Assembly: GCA_943737045.1 (NCBI GenBank)
Contig: CALSFV010000399.1
Span: 62,001 to 126,000, forward strand
Origin: Parapristionchus giblindavisi
Lineage: Eukaryota; Nematoda; Chromadorea; Rhabditida; Diplogasteridae
Direction of reading: 5' to 3'
Length of the DNA: 64,000 nucleotides
Positions 1 through 11,996 of this stretch are shown piece by piece (position 1 is the first letter of the stretch; every line of letters starts with the position of its first letter). Under the pieces are notes generated by a model. It had not been told where the DNA came from and did no database searches. It worked only from the letters and a program-made list of their open reading frames with translations. The translations under genes and the position numbers were made by a program.

Positions 1-14
1 CTCGTTATTTCCAG

Positions 15-685
15 ACACCACTGCGAGTGAAGAACGAGCCGAGGACATTCGCGTCGATGGAGCAGACTTCGATATGTCCTCTTTGCCAGGTGAATATTCT
101 TCCAAACATACATGGCCGCCGTCATGGGGGTGCCCCCCTGTAAAATTATGGATTTTCGAAAATTTGTGGGATGTAAATGCCAAAAAGAAATGTTTAGTTG
201 AAATTTTTGAAAAGACGGTATCGGTATGACAGTGGCGATGCCTTCGGAAGAGGAGGACATGGACAAGAATGCTGGCGAGGTACGGTATTGATTGAATGAC
301 GTGTACAAGGGATACTGTAGTGTATTCTTGTAGCATTATACTGTACATGAAAAATGGATGATTCATTAAAGGCATACCATTAGCTAATTTGCAACTCTCA
401 GATCTGCCTAGACAACGAAAGCTAGAGATCTGGGACTGTCTGTAAAGTGTAACTGGTTGATGGTTGATCTGACTTCAATGATTTTCGATTTCTGAAATTA
501 CCTGTTCCCTGTTTCAGGAATCTTTATCATCAACCTCTGTCACTCTCGAATCAACGGCGAGTTCGGCCTGTGACCAGCCTACCCTTCCGTCAATTAGCCT
601 CTCCTCCTCGGACCAAACGACGGATGCCGACCCGGCCCTCGTCTCCTCTTTCGATTTACCAGACGAGGTTGCCATGGAGGAGTGA
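15..685 (+). CDS. 3' end of an acidic, Ser/Thr-rich gene (last three exons)
   Basis: Three exons can be joined in one frame: 15-89 (after a TTTCCAG acceptor, donor GTGAAT), 233-279 (acceptor GACAG, donor GTACGG) and 518-685 (acceptor TTTCAG, ending in TGA). They give about 96 C-terminal residues, strongly acidic and Ser/Thr-rich (runs such as SEEERAED-like and SLSSSD stretches, ending DEVAMEE). No domain, membrane segment or catalytic motif is visible and I do not recognise the protein. The 5' part lies left of the window. The first intron carries a repeat fragment. The splice model rests on frame continuity and consensus sites only; the protein looks intrinsically disordered. Confidence 0.6.
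107..225. repeat. Fragment of a dispersed repeat with CATACATGG end, in an intron
   Basis: This intronic stretch (CATACATGG, then GGGGGTGCCCCC, TGTAAAATTA and TTTTCGAAAA) closely resembles 5190-5370 and its mirror copy 8400-8585. Those copies are bounded by CATACATGG and CCATGTATG. It is a truncated member of that small non-autonomous family. Confidence 0.55.
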
Positions 686-926
686 GTAGTACACACTACT
701 GTGGTGTATTTTGGGAAACGTCGCCGTGCCACACGCACAACACTAATATAATATTAGTAATATTGTATCCATGATTTTTCGCTAGGTTGTTATCACATTA
801 TATGAATTATCTTCCGGATGATATGCTATCTCTCGTTCAGTTTTCAATTTTGACGTGAAAGTGTTTTTTTGCTAATCGATATCATATTTCATTCAATAGT
901 TAGTTCCGTCAATTCCTTTTAATGTA

Positions 927-2376
927 CAGTAGCGGCCAAAAGTATTCGCCCAAAACTTTGCAATGTCATAACTTTTGACTCAGATGAGCAATAGGGCTCA
1001 TGTTTTGGCAGGATACTATAGTACTAGTGGATATCATATTCTACTCCCGTTGTTAGGATTCGTCGTCGTATTATTGTGTAGCGATCCTGGAACCCCTCTG
1101 TACTTACTCATCGAAAATTATTTCCTCGGCCGGATTTTTGTGAGACTTGTTTTTAACAGTGTATGAACAACATTTACTGAGGAGTAGGATCCGCCATGCG
1201 ATCCATTTGAGCTAATTCATTTCTTTGAGAAAATCGAAATTTCCGACACCCCTGAAATTGAGCAAAAATGTCATAAGTCTGTGTTCAGTGAAGCTGTAGG
1301 CTGCAAACTTGAAGGAGGTAATAGCCCATATGTGACACAACACCAGGCCGAGTATGAGCCCGATCAGTTGAATTTTGAAAAATTTCGAATATTTCTTTTT
1401 CTCATTTTTTGAGGTACAGGAAGTACCTGGTAGGATTTATTTCGAATCAGTTCAACAGCCAGATGTCTTCTATATATAACAGACGACAGTTTAGTAGCGT
1501 TTCATAAAATTTCAAGTTCTTCGAGTGAAGTTACAATTAGAGAAAGAAGGTCGAAAATTGTTATAATTTTTTTCACGATTTTTTCGAAATGCTCATAATT
1601 TGTCCGATTAAGTTGAAACCTTGCCAGGACAATTATCGTGAAGACTGAAGATTATCGTTATAATATAATGACTATCGATGCTCTTTTAGTCCCACAAAAA
1701 TTCATTTTATTTTTTAGGTGGTTTTGAAAAATCGTGCCCTAACAATTTTCGACCTTCTTTCTCTAATTATAACTTCACTCGAAGAACTTGAAATTTCATG
1801 AAACACTACTAAACTGTCGTCTGTTATATATAGAAGACATCTGGCTGTTGAACTGATTCGAAATAAATCCTACTAGGTACTTCCTGTACCTCAAAAAATG
1901 AGAAAAATAAATATTCGAAATTTTTCAAAATTCATCCGATCGGGCTCATACTCAGCCTGGTGTTGTGTCACACATGGACTATTACCTCCTTCAAGTTTGC
2001 AGCCTACAGCTTCACTGAACACAGACTTATGACATTTTTGCTCAATTTCAGGGGTGTCGGAAATTTCGATTTTCTCAAAGGAATGAATTATCTCGAATCG
2101 ATCGCATGGCGGATTGTACTCCTCAGTAAATGTTGTTCATACACTGTTAAAAACAAGTCTCACAAAAATCCGGCCGAGGAAAGAATTTTCGATGAGTAAG
2201 TACAGAGGGGTTCCAGGATCGCTACACAATAATACGACGACGAATCCTAACAACGGGAGTAGAATATGATATCCACTAGTACTATAGTATCCTGCCAAAA
2301 CATGAGCCCTATTGCTCATCTGAGTCAAAAGTTATGACACTGCAAAGTTTTGGGCGAATACTTTTGGCCGCTACTG
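927..2376. mobile_element. Fold-back Tc1-like element, 1450 bp, TA target duplication
   Basis: The element starts CAGTAGCGGCCAAAAGTA and ends with the reverse complement. It is flanked on both sides by TA (925-926 and 2377-2378). The arms pair almost throughout (about 927-1590 with 1715-2376), leaving a loop of only about 125 bp. The TIR sequence and TA target are those of the Tc1/mariner superfamily. No transposase is encoded, so it is non-autonomous. The 63-residue ORFs at both ends are mirror copies of the arm, not genes. Confidence 0.85.
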
Positions 2377-2689
2377 TATGAGTGTGGTACGGTAGTGTGA
2401 CTACCGTACCTGCGTTTCTGGTCAAATGTTCGATCAATAATTTTTGTTTGTTTGATTGTAACAGTTGTGAGCTTGTGTATCTATCCCTTGTATAATCTAC
2501 TCACTGTCTAAATGCTCCATTTTACGAAATACTGAATCGACCCACCCCTTCTATGCTCTTCTATGACTTCCATTCCTTTGTTGTACTTTTGACGCTCCGA
2601 CCCCCCCCCTCCTCATCCACTGACAGATTACGGTAGACTATCGAGTATCGATCGGCTATTTCCACTCGAGACCACGCACAATTTGGCTC

Positions 2690-2870
2690 TTTAAAGAAGG
2701 AGACCCTTGAGTTGGCATGACTGACTCCCGCAACGATTAACATGGGATAGAATGTTAATATTGTATGGGAATTAGCGCAAGTGACAATGGGAAAGTGATA
2801 GAGTCTAGTATGCAAATCGGATAGGCACTCTCTACTTGCCTGAAAAGTTGTACTTTCAATGTGCATAACA
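2690..2870. repeat. Dispersed repeat of about 180 bp, inverted copy at 11455-11640
   Basis: The sequence from AAGAAGGAGACCCTTGAG to AATGTGCAT matches the reverse complement of 11455-11640 with moderate divergence. Shared blocks include GAGACCCTTGAGTT and TATGCAAATCGG. It is an old non-coding repeat of unknown class. Confidence 0.6.
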
Positions 2871-4378
2871 AACTTCAAACAAATCATCACGCAATATGAA
2901 ATATGTCGTTCGGTTCATGTGATAAATCTCTATCATTCTACCCGAACAGTCATGTTACGAAAAACTCGAGGGTCTCCAACTTTAAACTACGGTACGATTG
3001 ATTACAATAATACTTTCATTCATACATTCACTGACGGTTTCTGTCTCGTACTTTTCTTACTATCAATATAGCACAAATTCGTACCTGTTGATATGATATT
3101 ATATATGTTTATATTATATTTATAATAATCCTGTTGATTATCGATTTTTCATTCTAATTTTTAATACTTCGCAGCGGTCATGATTGAGTTTCATCGCTCC
3201 TCAATTAATACATGCTTTCTTTTCGTGTATACCCCAACCCCCACCCGACAACCCCTTGCCCCGCTTCTTCTCTGTTCAAGCGCTGGGAAAAGAAAAGAAA
3301 AGTGTGCGATACTCTCCTCTTTTCGCACACTCTCTCGCCTCTTTTTCGTTTCCTTTCTTTCGATTTTTGAACACATTCATCGCTCCCACATTGTATCATC
3401 ATCTTCATCTGTCAATAACGTCTTTAATATGCACTCGCTCTTATTGTTCCATTCACTGATGTTTGAGTACGATAAATGGTGTGAAATGCGCTGGTTACGG
3501 TATTGTTGTTGTGCGGTTTGTGAAACGTCGTCGCCGTCGTGTTTGCTATCTATTCCACACGAGTTGAGTGGTTTACGGACAATAGCTAGAGAACGGGGGG
3601 GGGGGTCAAGGTCGACCGGGAAATAGTATTGATGGTGTGTGTGCCCAGGCAGTTTATTGTATATCCGGAACGTAGTGGTGTGGTGCGCATTAGGAAACGT
3701 CGCCTGTTGATTTCTTGTGCAGGCTTGTTGATTCTTATCAGCACGGACGGTTTACCCGTAGTTCGCCGCGATACATGACTTTCACCTTATTTGTTATGGC
3801 GCTACTCTGACGCCCTCTCATTCTGGCACTATCTCTCGCCCGTCACTCTCCATCTCTGCTCTCTCTTCATCCCGCGTTATCTTGGCAATAAATATTTTGC
3901 ACCCCGCACCCCGTCTGTGTGCGATATTCCGCACCCCGGGGTGCAGTATACCGCACACAAATGTAAGTTTTTTTATTTCTTGCTAATTCCTTATTTTCTG
4001 GAGTTGGTGAGTACTTTATTCGCTGTGATATAAATTTAAATTCCAATAACATCATAATCAAACCTCAGCCTGTCTTTTTATTCACATGTTACACTCTTTG
4101 AATCAGATTTGGCCTCAATTCTAGATGGTTATTCTTTTATCACTTAGCTCTGCAAAATTTTCAACGAAATCTCAAACGGAAACTTAACAACTTGAGATAA
4201 TTAGTATAGGGTGATGGAGGTTCTTCCCATTATCGGTATCATATGATGGTCAAAAACTAGCCATAGGACGATTAGGATGGAGTGAAACTCCATTACGACC
4301 AGAAGTGAAAGGAGCAATGAACTGACTCGGGAAATAAATACCTTTGATTCGCAAATCAATAATGACTATTCGACATCA
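2871..4378. other. Intergenic stretch without a supported gene
   Basis: No conserved protein and no exon chain can be made here. The overlapping ORFs near 3180-3626 are in pyrimidine-rich sequence on both strands and look random. At about 3898-3960 there is a short GC-rich imperfect inverted repeat built from GCACCCCG and CGGGGTGC with GTGTGCG/CGCACAC. Confidence 0.5.
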
Positions 4379-5696
4379 TACAATAATCACTTACTAATCA
4401 ATAACGACTAATCGATATTTCCTTCTGATCAGCTATCGAAGACGTTACACTTGATCCTTAGCGAATAGTAAATCATGAAACATAATTCAGAAAAAAATAG
4501 ATATAGGTAACCCACGAAGTCCTCGCTCAAAACTTCGTCAGCAATTGCTTGATGGATAGGCATACAACTCCTGATTTGCCTATAGTCTTCTAAGAGGTCT
4601 TCGCAATCACTTACTAATAAATAATCAATAACGTATGATGCATCTAGCCTTAAAAATGGCAAACTCCCCACTAATTTATCAATACAGATACAATATCCTT
4701 TTCTTACCGTATCCCATCAGTTCGCACAGGCATCAAGCAATCTAATCAGATATGGTAACGGCCTCGATCGTCTCCAATTCAACGATAAGATTTATATTGG
4801 AGCTGCTCGTTCTGAGGAAGACAGTTGTAGATACGGCCTGCAATCGAATTCCGTAATCCTTCCGTCAAGCTACAGTACTCCATTAGTCATGATCATCAGA
4901 AAATAATTATGCATCAAAGACAATACGGCGCTTCTTCCGATAACAAGGCTGCTATCTAGCAATATTTCCGTTAGCACATGAAGAAACAACCGATGAAATG
5001 TAAATGTTGTTTAATATTTGAGTATTTTTCAAAAATGGGGTTTCTACATACTATTTGTTGTCTATGTCCGGTATATCTTAAATATGATGCGAAATTGATG
5101 AGGAATATGTTATCGAAAGAATGTCGACAATATTTATATAAAATAGGAAAATAAATTAATCATAAAGGAAGAATATACTTGTAATCATACATGGGCGCCA
5201 ACATGGGGGTGCCCCCTGTAAAATTAGGACTTTTCGAAAAATTGCGGAATGCCCTCTGTAAAAATGATGTTTAGGCGAATTTTTTGAAAAAAATATAGTG
5301 AAGGCCCCTTGCAAAATTATCCATTTTTCGTTCCCTGTAAAACCGAGCTCCAGGTACCTCGTCCATGTATGCTTGTAATAATAGAATTGCATAGCATTAC
5401 TGATTACTCCAAGTAGTACAGTCAATATGTTTGCCCAGCATTTAGTTGAATTTACAGCTGTATCTTGCTGGTCACACAAGTATCTTTCTAAAGTTACCGT
5501 AACCTATTAGCCGCGAAGATTACCTTAACCTTGCAGCCCTTAAAACTACAGTAACCTTCAACCATTACCATACCAAGAGGCGACTTCGATCAAATGAATG
5601 GGAGCCATGATGATGGATGATGATCGCTGAGAGCGCTCCAGTGGACACGGAGACCGAAGGAAGATTGAATAAATACTGCAGACATGTCGACTACGA

Positions 5697-5965
5697 TAAA
5701 ATGCGGTAGATTTTTATAGAGTAACGCAAGATACGGTAGATGTATATGGAGTACGACAGGATACGGTAGATGTATGTGGAGTAGGCAGGATACGGTAGAT
5801 GTATGTGGAGTACGGCAGGATGCGGTAGATGCATGTGGGCTACGGAGGGATACGGTAGATTTATATGGAGTACAACAGGATACGGTAGATGTATATGGAC
5901 TACGATAAGATGCGGTAGATGTACCTGGAGTACGACAGGATACGGTAGATGTATGCGGAGTAAGG
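5697..5965. repeat. 30-bp minisatellite, about 9 units
   Basis: Tandem units of 30 bp with the core TACGGTAGATGTATATGGAG followed by TACGACAGGA. Because 30 is divisible by three, it is open on both strands and gives repetitive spurious ORFs. It is present only in the left half of the surrounding fold-back. Confidence 0.85.
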
Positions 5966-6599
5966 TAGGGAGTAAGATTACGGTATTGTCGAGCGATTCC
6001 CGATAGGGATCAAAGATCGATGAGCAAAATGTGCGGTTTTTCGCATCCGAATTTATTTTCAAATATTTTGCATATTTAATATTTTTATTCGCGTACTGTT
6101 TTTCTCTTGTGATATTTTTCTTTTCTGTGATCAATCCTTTTCAGATATTTTGTAAACACATAGCCCCCCAGACTTCCATGGACTAAAGAATCTCTGATAT
6201 TTGATCTCTTATCATTACTGTAGTTGACCATGTACACTGACCACTACAAAGACGGCCTGCTTATGTATACGTGCAAGCGGATCATTAAGACACCGGCTCA
6301 GTAAGACTCCCGGTAGTGCCGGACATCGACCTCACCGATTTGGCTCAAAATTTTTTTTGGTGGATACCCCCATGGCTCTCCATCACAAAATGGGTATTCA
6401 TTTGGGCTGGGTCCTTGAAACACAAATGTGGCGGGTTCTCGAAATTTGAAAACTCGATTTTCACCAAAAAAAAGTGGAGCGACCTAGGGTCAATGTTAGT
6501 GTCGATTAATTACAAGTATGCCTAGACAACAAAAACTCGCTATAGGATGGTTCGGATATCCGATCGCAAACTGATTTTTTTACCTCCTCAAAACACATT

Positions 6600-7765
6600 A
6601 AAATTAATTAAAATTTTAAATTACAAAATCGCACAATTATTTTTGCCTTGTATTATAGAGCAAAAAATTCCGCGTCGAAATAGGGTAAAAAATCAAAAAT
6701 CGATAGACCCCTATTTTGAGAAAAATGGGCCTGACCATGACTCGAAAATATTTTTGTTTTTAAAACCCCTCATGTTTGTACTCATATTGAAGAGCTCGTC
6801 GAGTAGAACAACTTCTATGTTGAACGTTTTGTCTGAAACTCATGTACAAGAGAGTTTCACACGTTTTCCTGCAATTTTGAGTAAAGCGAAATTAAATATT
6901 TTTAATTAAAATTTTATATTACAAAATCGCACAATAGTCTTTGCCATATCTTATAGAGCAAAAAATTCCACGTCGAAGGAGTTTAAAAATTAAAAAATCG
7001 ATAGACCCCTATTTTGAGAAAAATGGGCCTGACCATGACTCGAAAATATTTTTGTTTTCACACCCCCTCATGTTTGTGCTCCGATTCAAGAGATCGACGA
7101 GTAGAACAACTTTCTTGTTGAACGTTTTGTCTGAAACTCATGTACAAGAGAGATACACACGATTATGCAAAAACATATTTTTATTTCGCTTAACTCAAAT
7201 TTGGTCGCATAATCGGGTGTATCTCTCTTGTACATGAGTTTCAGACAAAATGTCCAACGCGAAAGTTGTTCAACTCAAAAAGATCTTCAATATAAGCACA
7301 AACATGAGGGGGGTTTGAAAACAAAAATATTTTCGAGTCATGGTCAGGCCCTTTTTTCTCAAAATAGGGGTCTATCGATTTTTTTATTTTAACAATCATT
7401 CGACGCGGAATTTTTTGCTCTATAAGATGAGGCAAAAATTGGACTGCGCTTTTTTGTTTTAAAATATTTTATTTTTGTTTTCCTCAAAATTGCAGGAAAA
7501 CGTGTAAAACTCTCTTGTACATAAGTTTCAGACAAAACGTTCAACATAAAAGTTGTTCTACTCGACGAGCTCTTCTACAGGAGTACAAACATGAGGGGTT
7601 TTAAAAACAAAAATATTTTCGAGTCATGGTCAGGCCCATTTTTCTCAAAATAGGGGTCTATCGATTTTTGATTTTTTACCCTCATTCGACGCGGAATTTT
7701 TTGCTCTATAATATAAGGCAAAAATAATTGTGCGATTTTGTAATTTAAAATTTTAATTAATTTTA
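6600..7765. repeat. 290-bp unit, two direct copies mirrored by two inverted copies
   Basis: Units start at about 6605 and 6905. Each contains AAAATCGCACAAT, GAGCAAAAAATTCC, CGATAGACCCCTATTTTG, GACCATGACTCGAAAATA and CTGAAACTCATGTACAAGAG. The complements occur at about 7195-7480 and 7480-7765. The array is the heart of the inner palindrome centred near 7182. Confidence 0.75.
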
Positions 7766-9679
7766 ATGTGTTTTGAGGAGGTAAAAAAATCAGTTTGCGA
7801 TCGGATATCCTAACAGTCCTATAGCGAGTTTTTGTTGTCTAGGCATACTTGTAATTAATCGACACTAACATTGAACCTAGGTCGCTCCACTTTTCTTTGG
7901 TGAAAATCGAGTTTTCAAATTTCGAGAACCCGCCACATTTATGTTTCAAGGACCCAGCCCAAATGAATGCCCATTCTGTGATGGAGGGCCATGGGGGTAT
8001 CCACAAAAAAATTTTGAGCCAAATCGGTGAGGTCGATGTCCGGGGTCACTGGCTCAACCCTCGAATCTTACCGAGCCGGTGTCTTAAGCATACGGCGGTC
8101 ATAATCGAAGAGAGCACTTGCTGAATGTGTTGGCCTTTGATCGTTGAACTTTGCTTATCTATCTTTGATCCCTATCAGGATCGAAGTCGCCTCTTGGTAT
8201 GGTAATGGTTGAAGGTTACTGTAGTTTTAAGGGCTGCAAGGTTAAGGTAATCTTCGCGGCTAATAGGTTACGGTAACTTTTAGAAAGAAACTTGTGTGAC
8301 CAGCAAGATACAGCTGTAAATTCAACTAAATGCTGGGCAAACATATTGACTGTACTACTTGGAGTAATCAGTAATGCTATGCAATTCTATTATTACAAGC
8401 ATACATGGACGAGGTACCTGGAGCTCGGTTCTACAGGGAACGAAAAATGGATAATTTTGCAAGGGGCCTTCACTATATTTTTTTCAAAAAATTCGCCTAA
8501 ACATCATTTTTACAGAGGGCATTCCGCAATTTTTCGAAAAGTCCTAATTTTACAGGGGCACCCCCATGTTGGCGCCCATGTATGATTACAAGTATATTCT
8601 TCCTTTATGATTAATTTATTTTCCTATTTTATATAAATATTGTCGACATTCTTTCGATAACATATTCCTCATCAATTTCGCATCATATTTAAGATATACC
8701 GGACATAGACAACAAATAGTATGTAGAAACCCCATTTTTTGAAAAATACTCAAATATTAAACAACGTTTACATTTCATCGGTTGTTTCTTCATGTGCTAA
8801 CGGAAATATTGCTAGATAGCAACCTTGTTATCGGAAGAAGCGCCGTATTGTCTTTGATGCATAATTATTTTCTGATGATCATGACTAATGGAGTACTGTA
8901 GCTTGACGGAAGGATTACGGAATTCGATTGCAGGCCGTATCTACAACTGTCTTCCTCAGAACGAGCAGCTCCAATATAAATCTTATCGTTGAATTGGAGA
9001 CGAGCGAGGCCGTTACCATATCTGATTAGATTGCTTGATGCCTGTGCGAACTGATGGGATACGGTAAGAAAAGGATATTGTATCTGTATTGATAAATTAG
9101 TGGGGAGTTTGCCATTTTTAAGGCTAGATGCATCATACGTTATTGATTATTTATTAGTAAGTGATTGCGAAGACCTCTTAGAAGACTATAGGCAAATCAG
9201 GAGTTGTATGCCTATCCATCAAGCAATTGCTGACGAAGTTTTGAGCGAGGACTTCGTGGGTTACCTATATCTATTTTTTTTTCTGAATTATGTTTCATGA
9301 TTCACTATTCGCTAAGGATCAAGTGTAACGTCTTCGATAGCTGATCAGAAGAAAATATCGATTAGTCGTTATTGATTAGTAAGTGATTATTGTATTGATA
9401 TTGATTCACGATATCAGGGCTGCGATTTTTTGTTTGGTATTTTTTTGTTTTTTTTTTGGTTTTTTTTGGGTTTTTGAGATTTTTTTGTTTGGTATTTTTT
9501 TGTTTGGTTTTTCTGCAAAAACCAAAAAATAACAAAAAAAAAACGATAAAGAAAATTAACACAAATATGATTGAAAAGTTAGTTTGTGCTCAGTTTTGTT
9601 GGCAATTTTTTACCACAAGACAATTTTGGTGAGTGTAATATTACTGAAGAGTGTTAAATAAAGGGACCCTCGAGTTTTT

Positions 9680-10796
9680 GGCTCTGTTCTACTTGCGGGG
9701 GCTCATGAAAATTGAGGGGGCCCATCAAAATTGAGGGGGCCCATGACAGTTTAGGGGGCCCATGAAAATTGAGGGGGCCCATGAAAATTGAGGGGGCTCA
9801 TGAAAATTGAGGGGGCTCATGGTATCGTGCTATTGTCTCAAACAATGCTCAAAAAGTTTAGGGGGCCCATGAAAATTGAGGGGGCTCATGACAGTTTAGG
9901 GGGCTCATGTCCTTGGTCAGAACTGATCATCCTATTTTCAAAGTTTTTGTTCTGTTATCTTTGGCAGTGTTTGTTCTCTTGTTGTTATCAGTGTTTGTGT
10001 AGTGTGTGGACTTTCCAACGCGTGTGTGAATACGAGAAACAAATTCGCTTGTCGCTGCTCCCGTTCCTCCCATTGTTCCTCCCGTTGTTCCCGCAATTCC
10101 CGTTCCTCCTGTTGTTCCGTGCGGAAACCGTAAATGCAGACCAGTGGTTCCTCAGACTCCTGTTGTTCAGCCTGCGGCCCCTTCCCTCTCTGCTCAACGT
10201 GGTACTCGAAAGAGAAAGCCAGTCTCTGTGCACAGTCCCTCTCCGAACCTTCCTTCTGGAAGCGGAACGAAGAGAGTTAGAGGTGGTGCATCCGCACCTG
10301 CCGTTTCCCCTGCAAACAATGGCGGCGGCAAAAGACGCAGCGATCAGGGAACGAGCAAGGCTGCAAGTGGATCAGTCAAGAAGGCAGGCCGCGGCCGTCC
10401 CTCTGGCAAAAAGAATTGAGTGTGCTCGTGTTAATTGAATGGGCGTTGTTGTCCCGATAAATTTCCTTTCATGTTATCAAATACGAGTTGAAAAGTTCAA
10501 ACATTACACAAACACTGATAACAGAACAAAAACTTTGAAAATAGGATGATCAGTTCTGACCAAGGACATGAGCCCCCCAAACTGTCATGAGCCCCCTCAA
10601 TTTTCATGGGCCCCCTAAACTTTTTGAGCATTGTTTGAGACAATAGCACGATACCATGAGCCCCCTCAATTTTCATGAGCCCCCTCAATTTTCATGGGCC
10701 CCCTCAATTTTCATGGGCCCCCTAAACTGTCATGGGCCCCCTCAATTTTGATGGGCCCCCTCAATTTTCATGAGCCCCCGCAAGTAGAACAGAGCC
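9680..10796. mobile_element. Long-TIR element with 8-9 bp target duplication carrying a captured ORF
   Basis: The ends GGCTCTGTTCTACTTGCG and complement are flanked by the direct repeat GAGTTTTT (9672-9679 and 10797-10804; CGAGTTTTT if the alignment is shifted by one). Long inverted arms of about 300 bp (about 9680-9990 and 10490-10796) consist of repeated GGGGGCTCATGAAAATTGA-type units. A unique 500-bp core lies between. The TSD length plus long TIRs suggest a Mutator-like or hAT-like non-autonomous element. The core is not transposase. Confidence 0.7.
10030..10419 (+). CDS. Pro/Val-rich then basic ORF inside the long-TIR element
   Basis: This frame is open from after a TGA at 10027 to a TGA at 10420, about 130 codons with no ATG. 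The N-terminal part is Pro/Val-rich (APVPPIVPPVVPAIPVPPVV). The C-terminal part is Ser/Lys/Arg-rich, with RGTRKRKP, TKRVRGG and KKAGRGRPSGKKN, the last resembling an AT-hook (GRP core). Strong composition and a clean frame suggest a former exon of a nuclear, DNA-binding-like protein caught between the inverted arms. With no start codon or splice context it may be non-functional. Other reading frames over the same stretch are shadows. Confidence 0.4.
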   Translation: MRETNSLVAAPVPPIVPPVVPAIPVPPVVPCGNRKCRPVVPQTPVVQPAAPSLSAQRGTRKRKPVSVHSPSPNLPSGSGTKRVRGGASAPAVSPANNGGGKRRSDQGTSKAASGSVKKAGRGRPSGKKN

Positions 10797-10804
10797 GAGT
10801 TTTT

Positions 10805-11849
10805 CGCGACAAAATTGACTAGGTAGGACTATAGATCACATCCCCATCAATACAAATCCAATATTCTTTAGAATTTTTCATGCCCCGGAATACCGTAATC
10901 CGAGCTGAAAATTCGTGGGTGCACCAAGGAAATGTCAGGGACAACGCGCGTTTTTTTTCAAATTTGAAAGGTGGATACATAGAAAATTGTAAACGGGAAT
11001 CAATACAAGCGCTGACTATAAACCACTGAGCTACACGGACTACGCTTTTACCCTCTCGAATCTATTAAAGAAATAATGCCACATAATTGTTCCCATGTTC
11101 TTCATGATAATAGCGCACCCTAAATTTCCTGATTCCCTTCTTTAACTAATCAATAAAATGCTTTCGATAACGAATCGATAATCGACATTATGAATTCAGC
11201 TTCTATGTTTGTTTAAGTTTTGAAATTTAAGAATTTTGGCTCTGAATAAAGAGCAGTTGCTATTTGAAAGAAGACCAGAAAGAAGTTAAGTTAAAATTTT
11301 CTCGGAAAAGTGGGAAAAAATAAATTTATTGTTTTTTGTTTGTTTTTTTTGGGTTTCTTTTGTTTGGTGAGAAATTTTTTTGTTAGACCCAAACAAAAAT
11401 TTTTTTGGTCGAAATAATTTTTTGTCCCAGCCCTGCACGATATGTTTGAAGCTTGCTATGCGAATTCAAAATGCAACTTTTAAGGCATGTAGAGAGTGAA
11501 TGACCGATTTGCATACTTGACTCTCTCAATTTCCCATTGTCTCTCACGCCAATTACTATACAATATTAACATTATACTCTGTGTTAATCAAGGCGGGAGT
11601 CAGTAATGCAAACTCAAGGGTCTCCTTCTTTAAATAGTCTTCTTGCTAAACATGAGAAGATTTCTCTATTTTTTCAATTTTTAAACACATGAAATCATTA
11701 ATGTAATGAGATCTTGACGATGAGATACCTTTAAAAAGGGCCGAGAACAATTTATATGCTCTCTCAATTGATTATAGATCATGGTGAAAGGAGAGAGTGA
11801 GACAGAGATAGAGACAGGGGTCATGAGAGAGAGGATAGAAGGCCTAACA
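10805..11849. other. Intergenic stretch without a supported gene
   Basis: AT-rich DNA with a T/G-rich low-complexity patch (11320-11420, TTTTTGTTTG-like) that resembles 9420-9545 and brackets the long-TIR element. It includes the 11455-11640 dispersed repeat. No exon chain is visible. Confidence 0.5.
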
Positions 11850-11996
11850 ATAAGGGTCAAATAAAGCGTCTATCACCTCAACCATCTGTGTACTTACATA
11901 CTACACTTCATTCATTCGGTCTTTCTCACTTTAGTCCTTGTTCATGCTTGTAGAATATTATTGTTAATTATCATACATTTTGATCTTTGATCTTTC

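Larger units (their letters stand above)
4381..9392. mobile_element. Composite 5-kb fold-back element with nested palindrome
   Basis: Outer arms about 4381-5590 and 8165-9392 are near-perfect mirror copies; mirrored 80-residue and 107-residue ORFs lie at 4429-4671/9100-9300 and 5156-5479/8292-8585. The ends read CAATAATCACTTACTAATC and its complement. Each is bordered by TA (4379-4380, 9393-9394), which suggests a Tc1/mariner-type target. An inner palindrome (about 6310-7182 with 7183-8070) is centred differently, because the left half holds about 590 bp extra, including a 30-bp minisatellite. No transposase was recognised. The boundaries are less certain than for the 927-2376 element. Confidence 0.65.

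Noticed and set aside
3180..3626. Candidate 148-residue gene
   Set aside because: Overlapping ORFs are open in several frames on both strands of a pyrimidine-rich tract. There is no domain and no duplicate elsewhere to test constraint.
6547..7237. Protein family with IEQKIPRR and DPYFEKNGPDHDSKIFLF repeated in several ORFs
   Set aside because: The same peptides appear because the 290-bp unit is repeated in both orientations. Frames differ between units in start and stop, and no conserved domain or splice structure is visible.
9100..9300. Small conserved protein MGSLPFLRLDASYVIDYLL, seen twice
   Set aside because: The second copy (4429-4671) is just the mirror arm of the fold-back. Duplication by palindrome is not evidence of coding constraint, and one copy ends early.
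9395..9560. Telomere-like T/G-rich tract
   Set aside because: The TTTTTGTTTGG runs are irregular and do not match the nematode telomere unit TTAGGC.
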